NCBI GenBank assembly: GCA_014649575.1
Contig: BMTH01000007.1
Location: 186,001 to 250,000 of the forward strand
From: Streptomyces griseoincarnatus
GTDB lineage: Bacteria; Actinomycetota; Actinomycetes; Streptomycetales; Streptomycetaceae
Direction: 5' to 3'
DNA length: 64,000 nt
In this document: positions 7,381 to 16,349 of the stretch, piece after piece
Numbering within the stretch: the stretch's first letter is position 1
Layout: every line of letters begins with the position of its first letter
The notes under the pieces: model-generated
What the model was told of the DNA's origin: nothing
Seen by the model: only the letters and a program-made list of their open reading frames with translations
Databases searched by the model: none
Program-made: the position numbers and the translations under genes

Positions 7381-8460
7381 TCAGGCGGTCAGCCAGGACC
7401 GCAGCCGTTCCTCCCCCGCGAGGATCTTGGCGGTGTCGACGCGCTCGTCCCGCTTGTGGGCCAGGTGGGGGTTGCCGGGGCCGTAGTTCACGGCGGGGAT
7501 CCCCAGCGCGGAGAAGCGGGAGACGTCGGTCCAGCCGTACTTGGGCTGCGGGGTGCCGCCGACCGCCTCGATGAAAGCCGCCGCGGCCGGGTGGGACAGG
7601 CCGGGCATGGCCGCGCCACTGTGGTCGTCGACGACGAACTCGGTGACGCCACAGTCCGCGAAGACCTCCCGGACGTGTGCCAGGGCCTCCTCCTCGGTGC
7701 GGTCGGGGGCGTAGCGGAAGTTCACCGTGACGACGCACTCGTCGGGGATGACGTTGCCGGCGACGCCTCCGGAGATGCCGACCGCGTTGAGGCCTTCGCG
7801 GTACTCCAGGCCGTCGATGACCGGCCACCGGGGCTCGTAGGAGGCGAGGCGCTGGAGGATGGGGGCGGCGGCGTGGATGGCGTTGGCGCCCATCCAGCCG
7901 CGCGCGGAGTGGGCGCGCTCGCCGGAGGTCTTCAGCAGCACGCGCAGGGTGCCCTGGCAGCCGCCCTCGACCTGCCCGTCGGAGGGCTCCAGGAGGACCG
8001 CGAAGTCGCCCTCCAGCCAGTCGGGGTGCGCCTCGGCGACGTGCCCCAGGCCGTTGAGGTCGGCGGCGACCTCCTCGTTGTCGTAGAAGACGAAGGTGAG
8101 GTCGCGGTTGGGCTCGGGGACGGTGGCCGCGACGCGCAGCTGGACGGCGACGCCCGCCTTCATGTCGCAGGTGCCGCAGCCCCACAGGACGCCGTCCTCG
8201 TCGAGGCGCGAGGGCACGTTGCCGGCGATCGGCACCGTGTCGATGTGGCCGGCGAGGATCACCCGCTCCGGGCGGCCGAGACGGGTGCGGGCCACGACGT
8301 TGTTGCCGTGCCGGTCGACCGTCAGGTGCGGCAGCGCGCGCAGCGCCGTCTCGATCGCGTCCGCCAGCGGCTTCTCGGTGCCGCTCTCGGAGGGGAAGTC
8401 GACGAGCTGCGCGGTGAGGCGCGCGGCGTCCAGTGTGAGGTCAAGCGGGGTGTCGGACAT
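7381..8460 (-). CDS. dapE: succinyl-diaminopimelate desuccinylase (M20 family)
   Basis: 359 residues. The M20 metal-binding motifs are present: GHIDTVPIAGN (first His and Asp, near residue 70), CGTCDMKAG (bridging Asp) and FYDNEEVA (catalytic Glu pair). The enzyme removes succinate from N-succinyl-LL-diaminopimelate in lysine and peptidoglycan precursor synthesis. A dapC-type aminotransferase for the preceding step is 1.7 kb away, supporting the assignment. ATG start; divergent from the lysozyme-like gene. Confidence 0.9.
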   Translation of the reverse strand: MSDTPLDLTLDAARLTAQLVDFPSESGTEKPLADAIETALRALPHLTVDRHGNNVVARTRLGRPERVILAGHIDTVPIAGNVPSRLDEDGVLWGCGTCDMKAGVAVQLRVAATVPEPNRDLTFVFYDNEEVAADLNGLGHVAEAHPDWLEGDFAVLLEPSDGQVEGGCQGTLRVLLKTSGERAHSARGWMGANAIHAAAPILQRLASYEPRWPVIDGLEYREGLNAVGISGGVAGNVIPDECVVTVNFRYAPDRTEEEALAHVREVFADCGVTEFVVDDHSGAAMPGLSHPAAAAFIEAVGGTPQPKYGWTDVSRFSALGIPAVNYGPGNPHLAHKRDERVDTAKILAGEERLRSWLTA

Positions 8461-8544
8461 GCCGTCGACCCTAGCGCGGGCGGCTCACGGACCACTGTCC
8501 ACACCTGGGTCACACAGGACCGTACTCTCCAGTACCTTGTACGC

Positions 8545-9534
8545 GTGCCAGAGCCGTCCCCCACTCCCCAGCGCAAGCGCCGTGGCCGTCTGCTCCGTTG
8601 CGGCGCGGCCTTCGCGGTGCTGTCAGCGGTCGCCGGTTACCTCGTGGTGCAGTACGTCACCGGAGGCACGGGCGGCCCCGGCTGCAAGGTCGTGTCCGGC
8701 AAGGGCGACGGCGCGACCTACGCGTTCACCCCCGAGCAGGCGGTGAACGCGGCGACGATCACCGCCGTGGGCACCGCGCGCGACCTGCCCGAGCGGGCGG
8801 TGACGATCGCGCTGGCGACGGCCCTCCAGGAGTCCGCGCTGCGCAACATCGACTACGGCGACCGTGACTCGGTGGGCCTGTTCCAGCAGCGTCCCTCGCA
8901 GGGCTGGGGCACGCCGCAGCAGATCATGGACCCGGCGTACGCGTCGGTGAAGTTCTACGAGCACCTGGAGCAGGTGCCGGGTTACACGCGGCTGCCGCTC
9001 ACCGTGGCCGCGCAGAAGGTGCAGCGCAGCGGCTTCCCGCAGGCGTACGCCAAGCACGAGCCGGACGCCACGCTGCTCGCGGCCGCCCTCACCGGGCGTT
9101 CGGGGGCGACGCTGACGTGCGACGGCCGCCCGGCGGCGACCCGGGCGAAGGGCGCGCACGCGGTGCGGGCCGCGCTGGCCCGGGACTTCGGGCGGGACGT
9201 GCTGGAGCCGGCGGGCGCCGAGGTGGACGACGACAAGGGGCGGACCTCCTCGTCCCCGGAGCCGTCCGGCACGGAAGCGGAATCCGGCGACGGCATCGTG
9301 ACGCTGCCGGTCACCACCGTTGCCGGCGACCGGCGGGACGCCGGGGCGCGGGGCTGGCAGCTGGCCCACTGGGCCGTGGCCAACGCCTCCGAGCTGCACA
9401 TACGGAGTGTTTCCTACGCCGGCCGGGAGTGGGTCGCCGGGCACACCGACAGTCAGTGGCGGCCGCTGGACGGCAAGGCGCCGACGGGATCGGACGGGGA
9501 AGCGGACTCGGTCCGGATCACCACCGGGCGGTAG
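8545..9534 (+). CDS. membrane-anchored lysozyme-fold (transglycosylase-like) protein
   Basis: 329 residues. A basic N-terminus (PTPQRKRRGRLLR) precedes one hydrophobic segment (AAFAVLSAVAGYLVVQYV), so the rest is extracellular. ALATALQESALRNIDYG with a Glu, then DSVGLFQQRPSQGWG and the helix AYASVKFYEHL, resembles the catalytic region of SLT/lysozyme-fold transglycosylases. The C-terminal third is an Asp/Ser/Glu linker followed by an unrecognised domain containing WQLAHWAVANASELHI. The GTG start has no ribosome-binding site but a TACCTT -10-like hexamer ends six bases upstream, pointing to a leaderless transcript. Peptidoglycan cleavage is inferred, not shown. Confidence 0.7.
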   Translation: MPEPSPTPQRKRRGRLLRCGAAFAVLSAVAGYLVVQYVTGGTGGPGCKVVSGKGDGATYAFTPEQAVNAATITAVGTARDLPERAVTIALATALQESALRNIDYGDRDSVGLFQQRPSQGWGTPQQIMDPAYASVKFYEHLEQVPGYTRLPLTVAAQKVQRSGFPQAYAKHEPDATLLAAALTGRSGATLTCDGRPAATRAKGAHAVRAALARDFGRDVLEPAGAEVDDDKGRTSSSPEPSGTEAESGDGIVTLPVTTVAGDRRDAGARGWQLAHWAVANASELHIRSVSYAGREWVAGHTDSQWRPLDGKAPTGSDGEADSVRITTGR

Positions 9535-9729
9535 CCCGGGGCGTTGCCGAGCAGGCGTGCGAGTGATCACCCGGAGGCGTTGCACGGGTCCGACATTGCG
9601 CCGCATTGCCGACTCTTTGCCGGACACGCGCGCAACCTTCTCGGCGGTCGGGCGGTAATCAGTGCGTCCGGGCGGCCGGTCCTGACCGTCCGCCCGGACA
9701 CCACCGTTGTCTGCCGTCGAAGGAGCACC

Positions 9730-10068
9730 ATGTCCCTCCCCCTGACCCGTCGGATCGCCAGTGCCGCGCTGCTCGTCGCTGCGGGAGCGGCCGCCGGGGT
9801 CGGTGCGGCCGGTTCCGCGAGCGCGGCGCCGGCGCTGCCGTCCGCCCCGAACCTCGGGCTGAGCGCCCTGGACGGTGCGCCTGGCAAGACCGTGGACAAC
9901 GTGACGCGGGGCGTCGACAAGACCACCCCGGACGCCACCGAGGTGGCCCCGGCCGCGGGCAAGACCGTGAAGAAGGCCGTGCCGGTGGTGAAGGAGCTGC
10001 CGACCGACTCCCTCGGCAAGAGCGGCCCGACGAAGAACCTGCCGGTCAAGGGCCTGCCCCTCGGCTGA
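9730..10068 (+). CDS. small secreted protein of unknown function
   Basis: 112 residues. A clear Sec signal peptide (SLPLTRRIASAALLVAAGAA up to SASAAPA) is followed by an 80-residue mature part with a periodic pattern of KTV/KTT blocks (PGKTVDNV, DKTTPDATEV, AGKTVKKAV) and no cysteines. AAGGAGC lies at ideal spacing before the ATG. A strong hairpin follows 30 bases after the stop, so it is a monocistronic unit. No family recognised; similar alanine/lysine-rich secreted proteins are frequent in streptomycetes. Confidence 0.8.
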   Translation: MSLPLTRRIASAALLVAAGAAAGVGAAGSASAAPALPSAPNLGLSALDGAPGKTVDNVTRGVDKTTPDATEVAPAAGKTVKKAVPVVKELPTDSLGKSGPTKNLPVKGLPLG

Positions 10069-10097
10069 CCCCTCCGCCGAAGGCGACCCCCGGCGAA

Positions 10098-10138
10098 ACC
10101 GAAGGGGCCCGGGATCTCTCCCCCCGGGCCCCTTCGGT
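10098..10138 (+). terminator. strong stem-loop after small secreted protein gene
   Basis: A perfect 16-bp stem, ACCGAAGGGGCCCGGG at 10098-10113 pairing with 10123-10138, 30 bases after the stop. It lies between convergent genes and may serve both. Confidence 0.85.
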
Positions 10139-10205
10139 GCGCCTGGAACGGTCTCGGAGTACCTGGAACGGCCTCGGTGTGCCCGCGGACGGTCTCGGTG
10201 CGCGG

Positions 10206-11318
10206 TCAGGCGGTGAGGCGGGCGGCCGCTGCCCGCACCCGTTCGTCCGTCGCGGTCAGGGCCACGCGGACGAAGCGGTCGCCGGCGGGGCCGTAGAAGT
10301 CGCCGGGGGCGACCAGGATGCCGCGGTCGGCGAGGTGGGCGACGGTGTCCCAGCAGGACTCGTCGCGCGTGGCCCACAGGTAGAGGCTGGCCTCGCTGTG
10401 CTCGATGCGGAAGCCGTGGCCGAGCAGCGCGTCGCGCAGGGCGGTGCGGCGGGCCGCGTACCGCTCGCGCTGGACGCGGACGTGCTCGTCGTCGCCGAGG
10501 GCCGCCACCACGGCCGCCTGGGTGGGCGCCGGGGTCATCATGCCGCCGTGCTTGCGGATCTGGAGCAGCGGGCCGAGCACGGCCGGGTCGCCGGCCAGGA
10601 ACGCGGCGCGGTAGCCGGCCAGGTTGGACCGCTTGGACAGGGAGTGGACGGCGACGATGCCGTCGTAGGAGCCGCCGTTGACGTCCGGGTGGAGCACCGA
10701 GACGGGGTCCGCCTCCCAGCCGAGCTCGATGTAGCACTCGTCGGAGAGGACGAGGACGCCGTGCTCGCGGGCCCAGGCGACGATCCGGGTCAGCTCCTCC
10801 TTGGCCAGCACCCGGCCCGTCGGGTTGGACGGCGAGTTGAGCCACAGCAGCTTCAGCCGCGAGGGGTCCAGCTCGGTCGGGTCGTCGTACGCCACGTGCT
10901 CGGCGCGCGCCAGGCGGGCACCGACCTCGTACGTCGGGTAGGCGAGGCGCGGGAAGGCGACCTGGTCGCCGGGGCCGAGGCCGAGCTGGGTGGGGAGCCA
11001 GGCGACGAGTTCCTTGGAGCCGACGACCGGCAGGACGTGCCGGTGGGTCACCTCGCGGGCGCCGAGCCGGTGTTCCACCCAGCGGGTGAGCGCGTCCCGC
11101 AGTTCCGGGGTGCCCCACACCGTGGGGTAGCCCGGCGAGTCCGCGGCGGCGATCAGCGCCTTCTGGATGTGCTCGGGCACCGGGTCGACGGGCGTGCCGA
11201 CCGAGAGGTCGACGATGCCGTCGGGGTGCGCGGCGGCCGTCTTCTTGTACGGCTCCAGCTTGTCCCAGGGGAAGGCGGGCAGCCGGTCGGAGACTGCGGA
11301 CACGGGCGGGGGACTCAC
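10206..11318 (-). CDS. dapC: N-succinyldiaminopimelate aminotransferase
   Basis: 370 residues, class I PLP aminotransferase. Visible: substrate-binding VDLSVGTPVDPVPEH, the SNPTG motif in LNSPSNPTGRV, DECYIELGW, and the PLP lysine in VHSLSKRSNLAGYRAAF. The actinobacterial DapC subgroup is supported by dapE upstream and by the adjacent ferredoxin gene, an order common in this phylum. The outer GTG (11318) and an inner GTG (11303, giving SAVSDRLPAFPWDKL) are both possible; neither has a good ribosome-binding site. Catalyses formation of N-succinyl-LL-diaminopimelate. Confidence 0.87.
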   Translation of the reverse strand: MSPPPVSAVSDRLPAFPWDKLEPYKKTAAAHPDGIVDLSVGTPVDPVPEHIQKALIAAADSPGYPTVWGTPELRDALTRWVEHRLGAREVTHRHVLPVVGSKELVAWLPTQLGLGPGDQVAFPRLAYPTYEVGARLARAEHVAYDDPTELDPSRLKLLWLNSPSNPTGRVLAKEELTRIVAWAREHGVLVLSDECYIELGWEADPVSVLHPDVNGGSYDGIVAVHSLSKRSNLAGYRAAFLAGDPAVLGPLLQIRKHGGMMTPAPTQAAVVAALGDDEHVRVQRERYAARRTALRDALLGHGFRIEHSEASLYLWATRDESCWDTVAHLADRGILVAPGDFYGPAGDRFVRVALTATDERVRAAAARLTA

Positions 11319-11343
11319 TTTCTGGTTCGGCGAACGCCTCGGC

Positions 11344-11369
11344 CCCGTACGGCGGGCAGGCCGTACGGG
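11344..11369 (-). terminator. stem-loop between fdxA and dapC
   Basis: CCCGTACGGC (11344-11353) pairs perfectly with 11360-11369 over a 6-base loop. It lies in the 91-bp gap after the ferredoxin gene, so it may terminate or attenuate transcription into dapC. Confidence 0.5.
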
Positions 11370-11409
11370 ACCGAGGGCGACGCGTCGGTGCGGGACCGCT
11401 GCGGGACGA

Positions 11410-11727
11410 TCAGGCCTGCGGCGGCAGCGCGGCGATGAACGGGTGGTCCCGCTCGATCAGACCGAGCTTGCTGGCGCCGCCCGGGGAGCCGAGCTCGTCG
11501 AAGAACTCGACGTTCGCCTTGTAGTAGTCCTTCCACTCCTCCGGGGTGTCGTCCTCGTAGAAGATGGCCTCGACCGGGCAGACCGGTTCACAGGCGCCGC
11601 AGTCGACGCATTCGTCCGGGTGGATGTACAAGGACCGCTGGCCCTCGTAGATGCAGTCGACCGGGCACTCCTCGATGCACGCCTTGTCCTTGACGTCGAC
11701 ACAAGGCTGCGCGATGACGTAGGTCAC
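11410..11727 (-). CDS. fdxA: 7Fe ferredoxin (3Fe-4S/4Fe-4S)
   Basis: 105 residues, the usual length of actinobacterial FdxA. The first cluster region has QPCVDVKDKACIEECPVDC and the second is CVDCGACEPVCP, with the family-typical CIYEG and AIFYEDD segments. It is a small cytosolic electron carrier. The GTG start is preceded by AGGAGG at good spacing. Same strand as dapC, which follows after a hairpin. Confidence 0.93.
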   Translation of the reverse strand: MTYVIAQPCVDVKDKACIEECPVDCIYEGQRSLYIHPDECVDCGACEPVCPVEAIFYEDDTPEEWKDYYKANVEFFDELGSPGGASKLGLIERDHPFIAALPPQA

Positions 11728-11867
11728 GCTGTCGTTCCTCCTCGATAGGGCGCTGGCGGGCCTCCTCAGGCTCCGCCGCCTGGCGCGCGGGAGCGCGGCG
11801 TCGTCGATGCCCGCCCCTAGTATCTCCGTTCCGGAGCATGATCCGAACAGGAGGGGTGAACTGACCT

Positions 11868-12956
11868 GTGGAAATCTCAGCCGCCGGGCGCCTCGAGGTC
11901 CGTATCACCGCTGCTGACGTGGGAAAACGGGTCTCCGTGAGGAGCTTGATCGAACATGGTCCCTCGGGTGAGAAGTTCAGCGACGCGGTCGGGGTTCTCA
12001 CATCATGGGACAACGGTGTGTTGCGGATCACAAGGAAGAGCGGGGAAAGTGTTCGCGTCGCCGAGTCGGCGCTGGTCGCGGGCAAGGTCGTCCCCGCCGC
12101 CCCGGCGCGTCGTCGCGGTCCGGCCGCGTCCTACGAGGAGCTGGCGCGGATCACCGCGCGGGGCTGGCGGCCCGTGGAGAGCGAGCGGCTCGGCGACTGG
12201 GAGCTGCGGGCGGCCGCGGGGTTCACGCGGCGGGCCAACTCGGTGCTGCCGCTGGGCGACCCCGGCCTGCCGCTCGACGACGCGCTGACGGCCGTACGCC
12301 GCTGGTACGCGGCCCGGGGGCTGCCGGCGTACGCGCAGACCGCGACCGGCGCGCAGGGCACGCAGGAGCTGCTGTGCGCGGAGCTGGAGAAGCGCGGGTG
12401 GGTCCGCGAGGTGACCGCCGAGCTGTGGACGGGCGGACTGGCCCCGGTCGCCGACCTGGGTGACGGCACGTCCGGGGTGCTGCTGTCCCGGGACGCGGAC
12501 GAGGCGTGGCTGGTTCGGTACCAGCGCAAGGGCGTCAGTGAGGTGGCCCTGCGGGTGCTGGGCGGAGGATCTCCGGGCGCCCCGGCCCCGGGTGAGCCGT
12601 CCGTGTGGTTCGCGACCGTGCCGGGAGAGCCGGGCGCCGAGGCGCCGGCCGCGATCGGGCGGTGTGTCGTGGACGGCCGGTGGGCCGGGTTCGCGGCGGT
12701 CGAGGTGGATCCGGCGCGGCGGCGGGAGGGTCTGGCCACGGCCGTGATGGCGGCGCTGGCCGCCCGCGCCCTGGAGGAGGGCGCCTCGGCGGCCTGGCTG
12801 CAGGTGGAGACGGACAACGAGGGCGGACGGGCACTGTACGACCGTCTGGGCTTCGCCCCGCACCACGCGTACCACCACTACCGCGCACCGGAGGAACCCG
12901 CATCGGAAGGATCCGCTCCGGATTCGTCGGCCCCGGCGGGTGACGGGACGTCGTGA
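11868..12956 (+). CDS. GNAT-family N-acetyltransferase with N-terminal SH3-like domain
   Basis: 362 residues. Residues 1-75 (EVRITAADVGKRVSVRSLIE, then VGVLTSWDNGVLRI) look like a small beta-barrel domain often fused to actinobacterial acetyltransferases. The C-terminal acetyltransferase fold contains FAAVEVDPARRREGLATAV, the acetyl-CoA loop (RREGLA), and LQVETDNEGGRALYDRLGF. The middle region is weakly conserved. Substrate unknown. GTG start follows GAGGGG by about 12 bases. The last bases overlap the start of the next gene, indicating coupling. Confidence 0.85.
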   Translation: MEISAAGRLEVRITAADVGKRVSVRSLIEHGPSGEKFSDAVGVLTSWDNGVLRITRKSGESVRVAESALVAGKVVPAAPARRRGPAASYEELARITARGWRPVESERLGDWELRAAAGFTRRANSVLPLGDPGLPLDDALTAVRRWYAARGLPAYAQTATGAQGTQELLCAELEKRGWVREVTAELWTGGLAPVADLGDGTSGVLLSRDADEAWLVRYQRKGVSEVALRVLGGGSPGAPAPGEPSVWFATVPGEPGAEAPAAIGRCVVDGRWAGFAAVEVDPARRREGLATAVMAALAARALEEGASAAWLQVETDNEGGRALYDRLGFAPHHAYHHYRAPEEPASEGSAPDSSAPAGDGTS

Positions 12957-13837
12957 GCGGGCACGAACCGGGTATGCGCTCCCCCTGTCCCCCGCCGCCC
13001 GGGCGCTCCGCCGAACTGCGCAGGCGGTTCGCCGAGGAGGTGCGCTGCGAGCGGCCAGGCCTGTCCGCGCTGTGTCTGCTGGTGGCAGCGGAGGGCGACG
13101 GCACGCTGGACGAGGCCGGCATGGACGCGGTGGAGATCGAGCTGGACCGGCTGGCGGGCGAGCTGCCGCACCGGCCGGGCTCGCCGCACGCGTGGGCGGT
13201 GGCGCTGCGGGACCTGCTGGGAGAGCGGTACGCCTTCCACGGTCTGGCGGACGACTACCGGCGGCTGGAGTCCTCGCTGCTGCACGAGGTGCTGCGGCGG
13301 CGGCGCGGGCTGCCGATCCTGCTGTCGGTGGTGTGGATCGAGGTGGCCCGGCGGGCGGGGGCGCCGGTGTACGGCGTGGCGCTGCCCGGGCACTTCGTCG
13401 TGGGCTTCGGCGACCCGGGCGGGGCAGGCGCCGGGCAGGTGCTGGCCGACCCGTTCGACGGGGGGCGGGTGCTGACAGGACCGGACGCGGAGCTGCTGGT
13501 CGCCGGGGCCACCGGAGGCCCGCTGGAGCCGTCCATGCTGACCCCCGCGGGGACGCTGGAGGTGGTGGCGCGCGTCCTGAACAACGTCCGGGCCTGGGCG
13601 GCGACCCGCCCCGAGCGCACCGACGTCGGCCTCTGGGCCCTGGACCTCGCCCTGCTCCTCCCCTCCCACCCGGCCCGCCTGCGCTACGAACGCGCCCAGC
13701 TCCTCGTCCAGCGCGGCGAGTTCCTGACGGGCGCGGCCGAACTGGAGACGTACGCGGAGGTCGTCGCGGCGGTGGACCCGACGGCCGCGGACCGCATCCG
13801 AGGGGAGGCACTGGCCGCACGGGCCCTGCTCAACTGA
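12953..13837 (+). CDS. SirB1-like transglutaminase-fold/TPR protein
   Basis: 294 residues. The N-terminal half contains ESSLLHEVLRRRRGLPILLS, then VYGVALPGHFVVGFG, the sequence pattern of SirB1/transglutaminase-like proteins; the cysteine of true transglutaminases is not evident, so it may be non-catalytic. The C-terminal 90 residues form helical repeats (RYERAQLLVQRGEFLTGAAE). GTG start overlaps the acetyltransferase stop (GTGA), so the two form an operon. Function unknown. Confidence 0.8.
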   Translation: MSGHEPGMRSPCPPPPGRSAELRRRFAEEVRCERPGLSALCLLVAAEGDGTLDEAGMDAVEIELDRLAGELPHRPGSPHAWAVALRDLLGERYAFHGLADDYRRLESSLLHEVLRRRRGLPILLSVVWIEVARRAGAPVYGVALPGHFVVGFGDPGGAGAGQVLADPFDGGRVLTGPDAELLVAGATGGPLEPSMLTPAGTLEVVARVLNNVRAWAATRPERTDVGLWALDLALLLPSHPARLRYERAQLLVQRGEFLTGAAELETYAEVVAAVDPTAADRIRGEALAARALLN

Positions 13838-13890
13838 GACGCCCCGGACTGCCGCCGAGGCACAGCACGTCTCCGCCCGGCCGTCGCCGT

Positions 13891-13915
13891 CGCCTCGCCT
13901 CGCCTCGCCTCGCCT
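13891..13915. repeat. CGCCT pentanucleotide tandem repeat, 5 copies
   Basis: Five exact head-to-tail copies of CGCCT occupy 13891-13915 in noncoding DNA after the SirB1-like gene. A simple-sequence tract that could vary in copy number between strains. Confidence 0.9.
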
Positions 13916-14119
13916 GCCCGACGATCGGCGGGGGCGTCGGCGCGAGTACCGCCGAGCCGCGGTGGGGTCACGCAGCCCTGCTTGCCGGCGTTCGCCGCCT
14001 CGACGACCTGGTCGGCGCCGAGGCCGCCGTGGCCGGCATCCGCCACCGCTGCCCCGAGAGGGCCGGCGCCAAGGCCCCCCGCCCAGGTCGCCACGCACCG
14101 AGCGCCCGCGGACACGAGG

Positions 14120-14153
14120 GCGGCGCCGCACGGGGAGTTCCGTGCGGCGCCGC
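14120..14153 (-). terminator. strong stem-loop after VanW-like gene
   Basis: GCGGCGCCGCACGG (14120-14133) pairs perfectly with 14140-14153 over a 6-base loop, 18 bases beyond the stop of the minus-strand gene. Confidence 0.8.
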
Positions 14154-14171
14154 TGTCGTCGTCGGCCGGGA

Positions 14172-16349
14172 TCAGCTCGCGTTCGTCTCGATGACGGCCG
14201 TACGGTCGCCCTCGCTGACCAGCGCCTGGCGCAGCGCGCCGTAGACGTCCTGCGGGGTGACCGGGGTCTTCTCGCCGTTGCCGCGGGTGATGAGCACGCC
14301 GTCGAAGGCCTGGCCGTACAGGTTCTCCAGGGCCTTCAGGTCGGGCTTCTCGACGAGCTTGCCGTTGACCGCCTCGACGCGCAGGAACTTCCACAGCGAC
14401 TTCTCGGGGCTCATCGGCACCGAGTGCGCCGGGTCGGTCTGCACGGTGACCCGGTCCGACATCGCGGGCTCGGCGAACTCCTTCATCATCCGGTCGACCT
14501 CGGCCTTGGTGACCTTCGGCTGCTGGGTCGTCGTCGGGACGCTCACCGCGGCGGCGGCGCCGGTCTCCACCTGCGTGCGGTACGCGGCGGCGACCACGTC
14601 GGCCGCCTTGGCGACGTCGACGCCCTTGCCCGCCTGCGGGTAGACCGGGACGGCCTTGCCGGACTCGAACGTGATCGAGCCCTCCTTGACCGTGCCGGCG
14701 CCTCCCGCGGCGCTCTCCAGGGCGGCCTGGAGCTTCTCGTGGTCGACCGGGATCTCCGGCTCGACGACGCGCGACTGGCCGAACAGCGAGCCGATCACGT
14801 TGACCGGGTTGTAGTCGCTGGTGGCGGCCTTGCCGACGGTCGCGTCGATGTCGACCTGGAGACCGGCTTTGTCCGGCTGGAGTGCGAAGGTCTTGCCGTC
14901 GACGGACAGCTTGAGCGGCTTGTCGAGCCGCCCGTCGAGCGCGCCGTCGAGCTTCTTCACGGCCTCGTCGCGGGTGCCGCCGCCGATCTCGATGCCGAGC
15001 ACCGTGGTGCCCTTGGGCACGTCGGAACGGTTCATCAGCAGGCCCGCGCCGTAGGCGACGCCGGCGACGAGGACGACGCCGGTGGCGAGGAGGACCAGCT
15101 TGCTGCGGCCCTTCTTCTTCGGCGCCTTGGCGGAGCCCGAAGGGGGCGGGCTGACCGGCTCGGGCAGCTTGGGCGGGGTGTGCGGGCCCGGGGCGTTCGG
15201 GCCCGTGCCGGGCGCGTCGAAGGAGGCGCTCGGCGGGATCACCGGGATGCCGCTGGTCACGGTGTGCCCGGAGACGTTGTCGTGGCGCGCGTAGCCGCGG
15301 TCGGCGGGCTTCTGCGGGGTGAGGATCGCGGTGTCGTCGCTCAGGCCGCCGCCGGGCATCGCGTGCGAGCCGGTGCGCTCCTCCGTGAAGGGCGCGCCGC
15401 CGCCCGGCGGGGTCATCGGGCCGTCCCCGGTGACCGGGCCGCCGGTGGGCCCGGCGGGCGCCTGCGGGCCGCCGGGACCGGGGCCGGGCACGCCGCCGCC
15501 GCCCGGACGGGCTCCGGGGGCGCCGGGGCCGCGCTGAGGGCCGCCCTTGGCATCGTCGGCGAAGTACGGCAGGTCGTCGCGGCGGGGTTCGCCGCCGCGG
15601 TCGGCGCGGTTGCCGCCGGGAGCGCCGGCCAGCGCCTCGGTCACGTCGAAGGAGCCGGTGCCGCCGCCGTGCCCGGGAGCCACGGGTCCGCCGGTCGCAC
15701 CGGCCGCGCCGGTGGGTCCGGGCGCCTTCGGGCCGCCGGGGCGGGGTCCGCCGGGCGCGCCCATGGAGCCGACCACGCCGCCGGGACGTCCGGCGTTGTT
15801 CGGGGCGGACGGGCCGCCCGGCGCCTTGGGAGCGCCGCCCGGGGCCTTGGGAACGGCACCCGACGGCGCGTCGGAGGGCGCGCCGGAAGTGCCGGGCGCG
15901 GGCGCGCCGTTGGCCGCGCCGCCGGCCTGACCGGGCTTGCCGGCCGAGGACTTGCGCGGCGCGAACCAGTCGCTCGCGGGCTTCTCCTCGGCGGCGGGCC
16001 TGTCGGCCGTCTCGGGCCGCGCGGGCGGCTCGACGGGGTCGGCGGCGGGTGCGGCGGGAGCGGGCCCGGCGGCCGCCTCGGTGTCGGCGGCCGCCTTCCT
16101 GCCGTCCGCGTCGGTGACGGGCTTGCGCACGACGACCGGCGGAATCGGGCGCGACCCGGGGATGTTGATCCGGATCCGGGTCGTCAGCGTGGTCTCGGTC
16201 TTGCGTTCCTCCGGCCGCGCGGCCGGACGGCCCGCGTCCGTGCCCTCGTCCGGAATCGCCGGGATCCCGTAGGGCGGGGTGCCCGACGGGTAGGCGGCTC
16301 CGCCGCGCCCGTTGGGCCCGGAGGACGGAGTGTCAGTTTCACGACTCAA
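14172..16349 (-). CDS. VanW/YoaR-like membrane protein with proline-rich cytoplasmic region
   Basis: 725 residues. The first ~420 are low complexity (Pro/Gly/Ala), followed by KKKGRSKLVLLATGVVLVAG, one transmembrane helix near residue 440. The exported part holds repeats of the putative peptidoglycan-binding (PG_binding_4/YoaR) type, seen in GIEIGGGTRDEAVKKLDGAL and KTFALQPDKAGLQVDIDATV. The terminal segment (VKTEKPDLKALE-like) is conserved in actinomycete homologues. A TTG start is supported by GGGAG eight bases upstream and by the conserved opening SRETDTPSSGP. Likely a cell-wall-associated protein; enzymatic activity not assignable. Confidence 0.8.
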   Translation of the reverse strand: MSRETDTPSSGPNGRGGAAYPSGTPPYGIPAIPDEGTDAGRPAARPEERKTETTLTTRIRINIPGSRPIPPVVVRKPVTDADGRKAAADTEAAAGPAPAAPAADPVEPPARPETADRPAAEEKPASDWFAPRKSSAGKPGQAGGAANGAPAPGTSGAPSDAPSGAVPKAPGGAPKAPGGPSAPNNAGRPGGVVGSMGAPGGPRPGGPKAPGPTGAAGATGGPVAPGHGGGTGSFDVTEALAGAPGGNRADRGGEPRRDDLPYFADDAKGGPQRGPGAPGARPGGGGVPGPGPGGPQAPAGPTGGPVTGDGPMTPPGGGAPFTEERTGSHAMPGGGLSDDTAILTPQKPADRGYARHDNVSGHTVTSGIPVIPPSASFDAPGTGPNAPGPHTPPKLPEPVSPPPSGSAKAPKKKGRSKLVLLATGVVLVAGVAYGAGLLMNRSDVPKGTTVLGIEIGGGTRDEAVKKLDGALDGRLDKPLKLSVDGKTFALQPDKAGLQVDIDATVGKAATSDYNPVNVIGSLFGQSRVVEPEIPVDHEKLQAALESAAGGAGTVKEGSITFESGKAVPVYPQAGKGVDVAKAADVVAAAYRTQVETGAAAAVSVPTTTQQPKVTKAEVDRMMKEFAEPAMSDRVTVQTDPAHSVPMSPEKSLWKFLRVEAVNGKLVEKPDLKALENLYGQAFDGVLITRGNGEKTPVTPQDVYGALRQALVSEGDRTAVIETNAS

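Larger units (their letters stand above)
13838..14171. other. gene-free stretch with pentanucleotide repeat and hairpin
   Basis: About 330 bases with no convincing gene. It holds the CGCCT repeat and, at its right end, the terminator of the VanW-like gene. A minus-strand frame across 13940-14110 is rich in Ala/Gly but has no start with a ribosome-binding site and is not called. Confidence 0.6.

Noticed and set aside
8623..11118. 831-codon minus-strand frame spanning several genes
   Set aside because: Arg/Pro/Gly-rich with no domains; it overlaps the lysozyme-like gene, the small secreted protein and dapC, all supported by family motifs.
13940..14110. Ala/Gly-rich minus-strand frame with two cysteines, vaguely like a secreted chaplin-type protein
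   Set aside because: No signal peptide, no start with ribosome-binding site and none of the conserved chaplin residues.
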